Part shown: piece after piece, positions 1 to 5,727 of the stretch
Layout of the letters: every line of letters starts with the position of its first letter
Position numbering within the stretch: the first letter of the stretch is position 1
Assembly: GCA_041179245.1 (NCBI GenBank)
Contig: JBEGTT010000037.1
Span: 1-6,499, forward strand
Source of the DNA: JBEGTT01 sp041179245
Lineage (GTDB): Bacteria > Pseudomonadota > Gammaproteobacteria > Burkholderiales > Rhodocyclaceae
Length of the DNA: 6,499 nucleotides
Direction of reading: 5' to 3'
The notes under the pieces: model-generated
What the model was told of the DNA's origin: nothing
The model's input: the letters and a program-made list of their open reading frames with translations, nothing else
The model's database searches: none
Made by a program: the position numbers and the translations under genes

Positions 1-87
1 GATGTTCTGGATCGTCTGCCAACCCAACCAAACAGCAAAATCAACGAACTCCTGCCGCATCTCTGGCAACCAAAAAACAACGCATAA
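1..87 (+). CDS. IS66-family transposase, C-terminal 28 residues (partial, 5' end outside window)
   Basis: Frame 1 is open from the first base and reads DVLDRLPTQPNSKINELLPH followed by LWQPKNNA and a TAA at 85-87. This matches the conserved end of IS66 transposases (the IS66_C domain), whose typical form is Y-L-x-D-V-L-x-R-[IL]-x-x-x-P-x-x-[KR]-[IV]-x-E-L-L-P-x-x-W. The protein is the DDE-type transposase (TnpC) that cuts and joins the element's ends; its catalytic residues lie upstream and cannot be seen. Whether the full gene is intact is unknown. The stop codon is 32 bp from the element's tip, a normal arrangement for this family. Confidence 0.82.
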   Translation, partial: DVLDRLPTQPNSKINELLPHLWQPKNNA

Positions 88-94
88 ACAAAAT

Positions 95-119
95 CAATAC
101 GGGATTGCCGGGTGCTTAC
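95..119 (-). repeat. IS66 right terminal inverted repeat
   Basis: Read from the outside inward on the - strand the tip is GTAAGCACCCGGCAATCCCG, continuing for a few more bases. The GTAAGC start with a following CCCGG block is the usual IS66-family terminus. The inner limit of the repeat cannot be fixed without the left end of the element. The tip also supplies the codons GTC-GGG-TAA that terminate the interrupted RTX gene. Confidence 0.65.
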
Positions 120-1915
120 CCGACTTCGTTCAAACGGGTGATAGAGTTATTTGTTGAATACACAGACAGATCAGTCGTTAGACCAGCTGTCGTAACTGCT
201 AGTGTTTCAAAACCAGATACATTAGCCGCAGTCGCCAGCGTTGCAGCAGCTGTGCCGATTGACAATGTATCTGTGCCGTCACCACCGATGAGGGTATCAG
301 CGGCAGTCAAGCTACCAGCGATAGTAATAGTGTCGTTACCAGTACCGCCATTTACACTGTCATTACCCGCATTAGTTGTAATGGAGTCATCACCAGTACC
401 ACCGATAAGAGTGTCATTACCACTACCACCAGTGATGATGTCGTTACCAGCAGCGCCATCAATGCTAGATGAAGCATCACCGACCAGTGTATCGATGTTA
501 GCTGAACCTAGGATAGAAGTTAAACCGGAAGCTGCCGCAGCACCCATTGTCAGCTTGGCAGTGCCAGTCAATCCAGAAGCATCAATTACGTTAGCAGTAA
601 TTGCACCAGTGGTTGATAGTGTATTGCTACCTGTCAAATACAGTGTACTTGTTCCATTTGTATCTGGATTCAATGTAATTACGGTCGCTTGCTGGATTGT
701 TGCTGCGCCACCTGTGCCAGATGTGTTGATAGTTACAGTTTCGTAACCATTTACAACCAAACCACCCGCAGCAGCACCAAACACAGTAATCCCTGAACCG
801 TTATTTGTAACGGTCAGTGAGTCCGTGGTTGCTGTACCTGTATCTGTAACAGTCAAAGTACCAGTGTTAGCAGTACCAATTTTAACAGTCTTGGCACCAG
901 CTTCCATCACGATGGTTTCAGCATCAGTACCACCGTTCAGATCTACAGTTGTGATACCAGCTTGCACGGTGGCAGTAGTCAGGCCAGCAGCGATTGCATT
1001 GGTAAACTTCAAAACTTCAAAGTTTGTAATTGTCGCTGTCGTTGGTGCCGTGTAACCAGTGCCATCGGTTGATGTACCGAATACCAGAGTATCAGTACCG
1101 TCACCACCATTGATTGTATCTGTGTTATCCAGATTTGCTGAAAATGTAACGGTATCGTTACCAGCACCAGCATTTACCGAATCAGAAACAGCTGCTGCAC
1201 CTAACGTCAGCGCATCATTACCAGAGCCACCAGTAATACTTGTAGCAAGAGTACCTACCGTAGTATGAGTCAGGCCACCGGTAAAGTTTGCCGCATTAAT
1301 GGTTGTAACAGTTGTTGGAGTAACAGTTAGAGCCAAGTCTTGAGTACCCGTAATAGTCAGGGTTGCCAAACTTGTTGAAGTACCATCGTCAAGGGTAATT
1401 GTATTAGGAGAGCCTACTGACGAAATCGCAATTGTTTCAGCACCATTCGTACCTGATGCAGGTTGAATTGTGATTGTACCGGCTGTCACATTGTTCAGTT
1501 CCAGATTCACAGTATCTGCAGAACCTGTCAATGCAGTGTTTGTTAAACCAAATGTCGTACCAAAGGCAGTATTACTTGCCTTAAGTTGTGTAGCGGCAGA
1601 GCTGATGTTGCTGAAAATCGCAGCATTCGTTGAACCAGCAGATGCCACGCTGGTGACACCGGTTGAACCCAACAGTGAAACTGTACCACCAGCACTAAAG
1701 TTCCCGCTGATAGCCTCAATGCTTGACACTGTCGCTTGTACCACACCACCAGCACCAACAGAAACGTTCAGCGTATCGTTACCAGCACCACCATCTAGCG
1801 TATCAGTGCTCTGCAAAGTCATACCGTTCGCTGCTGTGTAAGCAGCATTGAAAGTATCGCCTGCAGTACCGCCAGTAAATGCATCTGAACTAGTTGTGAG
1901 CGTGAAGACTTCGAG
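116..1915 (-). pseudogene. RTX / S-layer-like beta-strand-repeat protein, truncated at both ends
   Basis: The longest ATG-initiated frame is 1822-116 (568 aa), but the same repeat-type protein reads on upstream to 1915 (e.g. FTLTTSSDAFTGGTAGDTFN) before meeting TAA at 1916-1918, with no ATG, GTG or TTG in between. The product is rich in Gly, Thr, Asp, Ala and Ser and has no cysteine. Counting from M at 1822, calcium-binding RTX nonapeptides (GGxGNDxLx) occur near residues 10-19, 198-207, 219-227 and 239-247, in a dense block at 455-500, and at 512-521. After some blocks comes a module of the form GGDGTDTL...NFEVL or GFETL (239-271, 512-541). Such proteins are exported by type I secretion and form S-layers, adhesins or surface coats. 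The TAA at 116-118 lies inside the IS66 tip, so the natural C-terminus, where the secretion signal should be, has been cut off. With both ends lost and no RBS-bearing start, I regard it as a relic rather than a working gene. Confidence 0.75.
120..127. repeat. Predicted 8-bp IS66 target duplication (one copy visible)
   Basis: IS66-family elements duplicate 8 bp of target. The 8 bases directly outside the tip are CCGACTTC. If this reading is right, the same 8 bases should sit just outside the left end of the element, beyond this window. It is a prediction from the family's behaviour; only one copy can be seen. Confidence 0.35.
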
Positions 1916-2017
1916 TTACCGATATATCTTTGGAAACAGAAAGTTAAGTCTTGGCTAAAACGAGAAAATAGCTTGACCCATCACCGCCCCATTGCGGCTC
2001 GTTGGCTAAGTGGTTCA

Positions 2018-2076
2018 GGTGTTGGTAAAAATTTCATGAAATCAAATGGTTATAGGGGTGTTGGTAGAAAAATTCA
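2018..2076. repeat. Imperfect direct repeat, 39-bp period
   Basis: GGTGTTGGTA at 2018-2027 recurs at 2057-2066, and both copies run on into a similar AAAAATTTCA / GAAAAATTCA tail (to 2036 and 2076). Each copy is also preceded by TGGTT (2011-2015 and 2047-2051), so the duplicated unit is a little longer but contains small indels. With only two copies this does not form an array. Confidence 0.6.
2031..2042. repeat. 12-bp perfect palindrome ATTTCATGAAAT
   Basis: ATTTCATGAAAT equals its own reverse complement. It lies between the two copies of the GGTGTTGGTA repeat. It could be a protein-binding site or part of an old element end. No gene start is close enough on either strand to make a regulatory role convincing. 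Confidence 0.4.
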
Positions 2077-2122
2077 GTACACAAAACCCATTGTGTGCCA
2101 AAACAGCATGAATAGTTTCTAC

Positions 2123-3241
2123 TCAGGCCGACGTCAACTCGTAGCTGGTACTGCGTCCGTTGGCACCGGATTTCATAAGCACTCCACGTTCCAGCAAGTC
2201 AGTAATATCACGCAGCGCGGTGTCCTGAGAACACTTGCCTATCAAAGCCCACTTGCTGCTGGTGAGCTTGCCATCGAAGCCATCCAGCAATTTGTTCAGC
2301 AGTTTGATCTGACGATCATTCATGGGCGTTCCCGCCCAGCGTTTCCAGAAGCTGGCCTTTAGCAGAACGGCAGACAAAGTCTCCTGTGCGCCCTCAATGG
2401 CTCGTAATAAACAGCCCAGAAACCATTCCAACCAATCGGTAACATCCAAAGAACCCTTCTGGGTTTTTTCCAGCCAGTCGTAGTACTCCTTGCGCTCTCG
2501 CTGAATTTGCGCCGACACGCTGTAATAGCGCTGTGCAGAATACTCTGCACGGGCGAGCGCCATGTCCCCAACGGCGCGTGCAACCCGTCCATTGCCGTCT
2601 TCAAATGGATGGATAGTGACGAACCACAGATGGGCCAACCCGGCTTTGATGAGGGGGTCACCCTGTTGATCAACACCGAACCAAAGCAAAAAGTCAGACA
2701 TCTCTGCAGCCAGCAAACACGCCGGAGGTGCCTCGTAATGTACCTTTTGTCGATGAATGGGGCCGGATACCACTTGCATAGGCCCCTGTGCGTCATCGCG
2801 CCAAGTGCCTACCCTGATCTTTGTTAAGCCGCTGTAGCCTGTTGGAAACATCGCAGCGTGCCACCCAAATAGTCGCTCTGCCGTCAATGACTGGTCGTGA
2901 CATTGGATGGCGTTGAGCACCATGTCTACCACACCATCCACATGGCGATCAGCCGGTGCTAGGGCACCGATGTCCACCCCCAGTCGTCTGGCGATAGAGG
3001 AGCGTACAGTGTCGGGATTGAGTGCTTCGCCCTCAATCTCGCTGGTCTTGAGCACATCTTCGGTTAGCACGCACAACGTGGCTTGGTCACGCAAATCCAT
3101 ACCCAAGTCGTGCATCCGCCCAAGGAGGTGCCCTTGCGCTTGATGAGCCCGAGCAAGCAATGGGGTCAAACGCTTGAGGTCATAAGACCAGTGCGGCCAT
3201 TCACTTTGCTGCCAGACGTAATTTTTATCTCCGCTATTCAT
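2123..3241 (-). CDS. Fic family protein (class II, predicted AMP transferase) with DUF4172 N-terminus and winged-helix C-terminus
   Basis: Numbering from the alternative GTG at 3265 (380 aa), the protein has an N-terminal DUF4172-like helical region (about 15-100), a Fic fold with the complete motif HPFEDGNGRVAR at 219-230 (catalytic His219, nucleotide-binding GNGR), and a C-terminal winged-helix-like segment (about 315-380, ending ALRDITDLLERGVLMKSGAN). TSEIEG at 74-79 fits the [ST]xxxE[GN] inhibitory helix of class II Fic proteins, whose Glu blocks productive ATP binding. Fic enzymes normally move AMP from ATP onto a target protein; the target here is unknown. The ATG at 3241 is preferred over the GTG at 3265: a good promoter places transcription start at about 3241, the GTG lies within that promoter's spacer, and homologues start close to the YVWQ segment. 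Neither start has a clear Shine-Dalgarno. It follows an XRE-type regulator on the same strand, suggesting a regulated toxin-antitoxin-like or stress/defence module; that role is inference. Confidence 0.9.
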   Translation of the reverse strand: MNSGDKNYVWQQSEWPHWSYDLKRLTPLLARAHQAQGHLLGRMHDLGMDLRDQATLCVLTEDVLKTSEIEGEALNPDTVRSSIARRLGVDIGALAPADRHVDGVVDMVLNAIQCHDQSLTAERLFGWHAAMFPTGYSGLTKIRVGTWRDDAQGPMQVVSGPIHRQKVHYEAPPACLLAAEMSDFLLWFGVDQQGDPLIKAGLAHLWFVTIHPFEDGNGRVARAVGDMALARAEYSAQRYYSVSAQIQRERKEYYDWLEKTQKGSLDVTDWLEWFLGCLLRAIEGAQETLSAVLLKASFWKRWAGTPMNDRQIKLLNKLLDGFDGKLTSSKWALIGKCSQDTALRDITDLLERGVLMKSGANGRSTSYELTSA

Positions 3242-3245
3242 GCGG
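3231..3245 (-). promoter_or_regulatory. Operator-like palindrome 2, CCGCA-N5-aGCGG
   Basis: The sequence CCGCATGAATAGCGG has the same arm spacing as palindrome 1, with one mismatched arm position. It covers the fic start codon (ATG at 3241-3239) and the predicted transcription start. The offset from palindrome 1 is 54 bp, about five helical turns, so two bound proteins would lie on the same face of the DNA on either side of the promoter. Confidence 0.45.
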
Positions 3246-3269
3246 TGATTGTGCGAAATATTCACCGCA
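3241..3269 (-). promoter_or_regulatory. Wide inverted repeat TGCGGTGA-N13-TCACCGCA across the fic promoter
   Basis: The 8-bp arms TGCGGTGA (3269-3262) and TCACCGCA (3248-3241) are perfect. The intervening 13 bases hold the end of the promoter spacer and most of the -10 box. It shares its right arm with palindrome 2 and reuses the CCGCA half-site in the opposite orientation. It could be a third binding site or a hairpin at the fic start. Confidence 0.4.
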
Positions 3270-3276
3270 CCGTCAA
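3248..3276 (-). promoter_or_regulatory. Predicted sigma70-type promoter for fic
   Basis: On the - strand TTGACG (3276-3271) is followed after exactly 17 bases by CACAAT (3253-3248). The -35 matches consensus in 5 of 6 positions and the -10 in 4 of 6. A start about 7 bases downstream falls at 3241, the A of the preferred fic ATG, which would give a leaderless or nearly leaderless mRNA. The elements sit inside a cluster of palindromes, so the promoter is probably repressible. Confidence 0.55.
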
Positions 3277-3284
3277 GATAATCT

Positions 3285-3299
3285 CCGCAATGAATGCGG
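3285..3299 (-). promoter_or_regulatory. Operator-like palindrome 1, CCGCA-N5-TGCGG
   Basis: The sequence CCGCATTCATTGCGG has perfect 5-bp arms and a 5-bp centre. It starts 3 bases after the regulator's stop codon and lies 8 bases upstream of the fic -35 box. Together with the second copy it forms a 20-bp direct repeat: ACCGCATTCATTGCGGAGAT (3300-3281) matches 17 of 20 bases of the downstream copy. The likely ligand is the small helix-turn-helix protein encoded just upstream. Confidence 0.5.
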
Positions 3300-3301
3300 T
3301 C

Positions 3302-3541
3302 TTAGGCAGTTTTTACGGCTCGCAGTTTTACGCCAAAGCTTCCGTCGCGTTCATTGATGAATTCAATGCCGGCTTTTTGAAAAGCATCCTCAACAGCTTC
3401 AAGCGTGCTGATGCGGGTGTCGACCTGCCCCAGCTCAAGCCTGTTGATTGCGGTTAGAGAAAGCACGGCACGGTCAGCCAGCTCTTGCTGAGACCAGCTA
3501 AGAAGACTTCTTGCGGCGCGAATTTGGGCGGGCTTTATCAT
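3302..3541 (-). CDS. Small XRE-family helix-turn-helix transcriptional regulator
   Basis: This 79-residue protein is almost entirely one DNA-binding domain. The helix-turn-helix spans about residues 16-38, with SQQELADRAV as the first helix and SLTAINRLELG as the recognition helix, followed by STLEAVEDAFQKAGIEF and a short GVKLR tail typical of stand-alone XRE regulators of this size. The start ATG at 3541 is preceded immediately by GCAGGA, so the RBS is unusually close, but the conserved N-terminus (IKPAQIRAARSLL-W-Q) fits this start. The stop TAA is 60 bp before the preferred fic ATG, in the same frame. It probably represses its own operon through the palindromes downstream; by analogy with HipB-like or antitoxin regulators it could also counteract Fic, but no direct sign of that is visible. 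Confidence 0.85.
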   Translation of the reverse strand: MIKPAQIRAARSLLSWSQQELADRAVLSLTAINRLELGQVDTRISTLEAVEDAFQKAGIEFINERDGSFGVKLRAVKTA

Positions 3542-3579
3542 TCCTGCAATTTTGGTTTGAAAGTCTATTATTTGTGCTT

Positions 3580-3602
3580 AAAAAACGTATTATTCGTTTT
3601 TT
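3580..3602. promoter_or_regulatory. AT-rich perfect inverted repeat AAAAAACG-N7-CGTTTTTT in a divergent intergenic region
   Basis: Perfect 8-bp arms (3580-3587 and 3595-3602) flank TATTATT. The site lies in the 80-bp gap between the regulator (-) and integrase (+) starts, so it could be an operator for either gene, a recombinase arm or core site, or part of overlapping promoters. The sequence of the arms is unrelated to the CCGCA palindromes near fic. A terminator is unlikely because no gene is transcribed toward it. Confidence 0.45.
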
Positions 3603-3621
3603 CGGGCTTTAAAAGAGTTTT

Positions 3622-4821
3622 ATGCCAGTCGTCTTATTTACCTCTGCCTTTGTAAAGGCTCCGCCACCCTGCCCCGATAATCGCCGGCGGGTTGATTTTT
3701 TTGACACCCGCATGCAGGGTTTGGTGTTGGAGGTTCGCCGTTCGGGTGGGGCGACCTACCATGTACGTTATTACGACATGGCTGGCCGGATTCGGCAGAT
3801 GAAGATTGGCTGCACTTCCTTGATTTCACTGACGCAGGCGCGGCAAAAAGCGCGTGAATGGCGTGCCAGAGTCGCGTTAGGGGATGATCCCTTGGTTGAA
3901 CGTCGGGCACGGCGTTGTGTGTTGACGCTGGATGCGTTTGTTCGGGATCACTATTTGCCGTATGCCAAAGCACACAAGCGATCCTGGAAGACGGACGAGA
4001 CGTTGTTGCGGGTACGGATTCAGCCGCGCTGGGGCAATTTGCCGATGGATGCCATTACTCGCACGGAGTTGGTGGATTTTCATAACGAGCTGCGCGCACA
4101 AGGGTTGTGTGCGGCTACAGCGAATCGTCATTTGGTGTTACTGCGTTTTGTGTTTAATCAGGCGATTCGTTGGGGGCATTTTCCGGTCGGTAAAAGTCCG
4201 CTGGCGGGGTTTGAATTTTTTGCAGAGAACAACCATCGGGAGCGTTATTTGTCTCAGTCTGAAACGACTTTCCTGCACCGGGCACTCTGCGACAGCCAGA
4301 ACCCGATGTTGCGTTACATCATCCCGATGTTGATTCTAACCGGGGCCAGAAAGCGGGAAGTGCTGGATGCCCGTTGGGAGGATGTTGATCTGGCTCGTCG
4401 GGAATGGCGGATTCCCCATACCAAGGCGGGTGTGCCGCGACACGTTCCGTTGTCGGATGGGGTATTGCAGTTGCTGGCCTCAATGCCGCACGACGAATGC
4501 CCTTGGATTTTTGCTAATCCCAAAACACGGCGTCCGTATGTGTCATTTTTCTGTTCGTGGAATACGGCTCGCAAGGCGGCGGATTTAGCAGAAGTACGTA
4601 TTCATGACTTGCGACACAGTTTTGCCAGTTTCTTGATTAACGCAGGACGTTCGCTTTATGAGGTGCAAAAAATTCTGGGCCATACCCAGATAAAAACCAC
4701 CCAGCGCTATGCCCATCTTTCTCAGGAAACCTTGATTGACGCGGCCAACGCAGCAGTCAGTGCCGTTGGTGACGCGTTCAGCTACCAAGTTCTTGATGGC
4801 CGCCAACTGGCGATGGCTTGA
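3622..4821 (+). CDS. Tyrosine recombinase / site-specific integrase
   Basis: The 399-residue protein has the three-part layout of genomic-island and phage integrases. An arm-type DNA-binding domain (about 25-95) matches the integrase N-terminal family: DTRMQGLVLEVRRSGGATYH, then an SLTQARQKAREWRARVALGDDP segment. A core-binding helical domain follows (about 100-190), then the catalytic domain (about 205-375). The full active-site set can be placed: Arg243 (LTGARKREVL), Lys268 (PHTKAG), His328 and Arg331 (HDLRHS), His354 (LGH) and the nucleophile Tyr363 (TQRYAHL). It should cut and rejoin att sites to integrate or excise an element. The ATG at 3622 follows AAAAGAG with a 4-base gap. It is transcribed away from the regulator-fic pair, and backbone-like genes begin 100 bp downstream, so it likely marks one end of an integrated island. 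No frameshift or missing residue is apparent. Confidence 0.93.
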   Translation: MPVVLFTSAFVKAPPPCPDNRRRVDFFDTRMQGLVLEVRRSGGATYHVRYYDMAGRIRQMKIGCTSLISLTQARQKAREWRARVALGDDPLVERRARRCVLTLDAFVRDHYLPYAKAHKRSWKTDETLLRVRIQPRWGNLPMDAITRTELVDFHNELRAQGLCAATANRHLVLLRFVFNQAIRWGHFPVGKSPLAGFEFFAENNHRERYLSQSETTFLHRALCDSQNPMLRYIIPMLILTGARKREVLDARWEDVDLARREWRIPHTKAGVPRHVPLSDGVLQLLASMPHDECPWIFANPKTRRPYVSFFCSWNTARKAADLAEVRIHDLRHSFASFLINAGRSLYEVQKILGHTQIKTTQRYAHLSQETLIDAANAAVSAVGDAFSYQVLDGRQLAMA

Positions 4822-4921
4822 TTGTGTACCCGTTAATGGTGGCACTTAAAGTTACTGATTTTCTTCGGTATGGCTGAGAATGGTTACTGTGTTGTTATGA
4901 ATAACTTGTCCGGAGTAAATA
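4822..4921. other. Integrase-to-backbone spacer, possible element boundary
   Basis: This 100-bp stretch separates the integrase from the DUF1840 gene. It contains the RBS CCGGAG of the downstream gene (4911-4916) and a short inverted repeat GTTAT-GA-ATAAC (4894-4905). No tRNA or tmRNA end, terminator hairpin or convincing promoter is visible. An attachment site could lie here, but the partner copy would be outside the window. Confidence 0.25.
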
Positions 4922-5239
4922 ATGCTTGTGACCTTTAAATCTCGCGCCAGTAGCGACGTGGCTTATTTCAAAGAAATCGCTACAGATCTTTTGGCGTTGC
5001 TTGGAAAAGACCCAACAGCCAGCCAAGGCATCTTCACGGTTGAGCAACTTGATTCGGCAATTCTGACCCTAAAAGAGGCGATGAATGTAGACAAATCCGC
5101 CCCCGCTGTTACTCAAAAAAATGATGATGAAGAGAAGGAGGAGGTCAAAGATGTCCGCTTGTATCAACGCGCATTTCCGCTACTGACGTTGTTTGAACGA
5201 TCACGAACGGCAAAACAGCCGGTTATTTGGGGGATGTGA
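4922..5239 (+). CDS. DUF1840 family protein
   Basis: The 105-residue protein begins MLVTFKSRASSDVAYFKEIA and contains the family's usual sequence blocks: a LLALLGKDPTASQGIFTVEQL region (about 23-43), an acidic low-complexity linker NDDEEKEEVKD (67-77), and the RAFPLLTLFERS segment (83-94) before a short C-terminal strand ending near VIW. These match DUF1840, a small cytoplasmic protein family of gamma- and betaproteobacteria with no established function. The length is normal for the family. The ATG is preceded by CCGGAG with a 6-base gap, a good RBS. It converges on the 147-residue gene with a 16-bp gap and appears monocistronic. Confidence 0.85.
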   Translation: MLVTFKSRASSDVAYFKEIATDLLALLGKDPTASQGIFTVEQLDSAILTLKEAMNVDKSAPAVTQKNDDEEKEEVKDVRLYQRAFPLLTLFERSRTAKQPVIWGM

Positions 5240-5255
5240 GTGCGTACTAGGGCAG

Positions 5256-5699
5256 CTACTGGTTCAGTTGGTCTGATACAAAAGAGAAACGCCTAGAGTC
5301 GTTTAGAAAACTGAGCACCTGTTCAATATTGGAGTGCTGCACTTCATCATGATTCTTTAGACTCTGAATGTCAGGGCGCTGGGCAGTTTGTTCAAAAAAC
5401 TGCACGCCATTACTTCTGGTTGTGGCGATCAAATTTTGCAGAATGGTGTCCGAGAAAGACCGCATTCCCTCCGGTAGTACAACCGGATTAACCGTATCAA
5501 ATGAAGGTGTTTCATCGGTCGCTTGTGCGCCAAGCGGGCTACTTCCAAGGGCGCTAGCAAATATCTCTTTAAAGGATTTGCGCTGCGTTTCCCCAGCGGC
5601 CCCTTCGTTTCTCTCGCGTTTCTCCCGCTGAACTTCCTTATAAGAATTTCTAGCGAGTTCAAGCGCGTTTGAAAAACGTGCGGAAGAAATCAGTGGCAA
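5256..5699 (-). CDS. Hypothetical protein, 147 aa, TTG start
   Basis: I do not recognise this protein. The TTG at 5699 is preceded by GGGGA with a 6-base gap, and an in-frame TAG lies only 18 bases upstream, so no earlier start is possible. The protein has no signal peptide, membrane segment or cysteine. Residues 18-45 form a strongly charged, probably helical stretch (SYKEVQREKRERNEGAAG), followed by a Ser/Pro/Thr-rich linker (51-78). The C-terminal half (80-147) looks helical with aromatic residues: SFSDTILQNLIATTR, FFEQTAQRPDIQ and IEQVLSFLNDSRRF. It lies 28 bp downstream of the small zinc-ribbon gene on the same strand, so the two are probably cotranscribed. Its size and layout suggest a soluble regulatory or adaptor-like protein, but no function can be assigned. 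Confidence 0.65.
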   Translation of the reverse strand: MPLISSARFSNALELARNSYKEVQREKRERNEGAAGETQRKSFKEIFASALGSSPLGAQATDETPSFDTVNPVVLPEGMRSFSDTILQNLIATTRSNGVQFFEQTAQRPDIQSLKNHDEVQHSNIEQVLSFLNDSRRFSFVSDQLNQ

Positions 5700-5727
5700 G
5701 AAGGTTCCCCAGCGCTAATCTGAGAAC

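Larger units (their letters stand above)
1..119 (+). mobile_element. Right end of an IS66-family insertion sequence (left part outside window)
   Basis: The segment holds the last codons of an IS66-type transposase (1-87) followed by a 32-bp non-coding tail that ends in GGGTGCTTAC at 119. Read inward from the tip this is GTAAGCACCCGGCAATCCCG. IS66-family elements characteristically begin GTAAGC followed by a GC-rich stretch, so both the protein and the tip agree. The RTX gene on the opposite strand stops reading as a repeat protein exactly at this tip, which supports 119/120 as the insertion boundary. The rest of the element, including the accessory tnpA/tnpB-like genes usual in this family, would lie left of base 1. 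Confidence 0.8.
1916..2122. other. Gene-free junction region of unknown origin
   Basis: These 207 bases separate the fic stop codon from the broken 5' end of the RTX relic. No frame gives a recognisable protein. A + strand frame is open across it and into fic, but it has no family likeness and no RBS. The segment is AT-rich compared with its neighbours and contains a repeated GGTGTTGGTA block and a 12-bp palindrome, described separately. It may be a scrap of another mobile element or the foreign side of a deletion joint; I do not recognise its source. Confidence 0.45.

Noticed and set aside
105..1841. Several + strand open frames rich in Val, Pro, Ser and Ala opposite the RTX relic
   Set aside because: They mirror the low-complexity Gly/Asp/Thr/Asn codons of the - strand repeat protein. 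They have no RBS or family likeness and are antisense shadows.
122..1913. GACTTCG occurs at both ends of the RTX fragment (122-128 and 1907-1913)
   Set aside because: Only 6 of the 8 predicted IS66 target-duplication bases match, and the second copy is not next to an IS66 tip, so a shared insertion or excision footprint is not supported. Chance is the simpler explanation.
2018..2076. Repeat considered as a CRISPR remnant
   Set aside because: There are only two imperfect copies, the unit is too irregular, and no cas genes or further spacers are present.
1973..2362. + strand TTG-initiated open frame across the junction region and into fic
   Set aside because: It overlaps the fic 3' end antisense, has no RBS and encodes no recognisable protein. 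The frame is also open upstream to about 1904, so it is not a defined gene.
3580..3602. Hairpin considered as a rho-independent terminator
   Set aside because: The stem is almost all A-T and no gene on either strand is transcribed into it.
3622..4845. Additional open frames on both strands within the integrase gene
   Set aside because: The integrase frame carries all catalytic motifs end to end; the others are out-of-frame overlaps without RBS or domain likeness.
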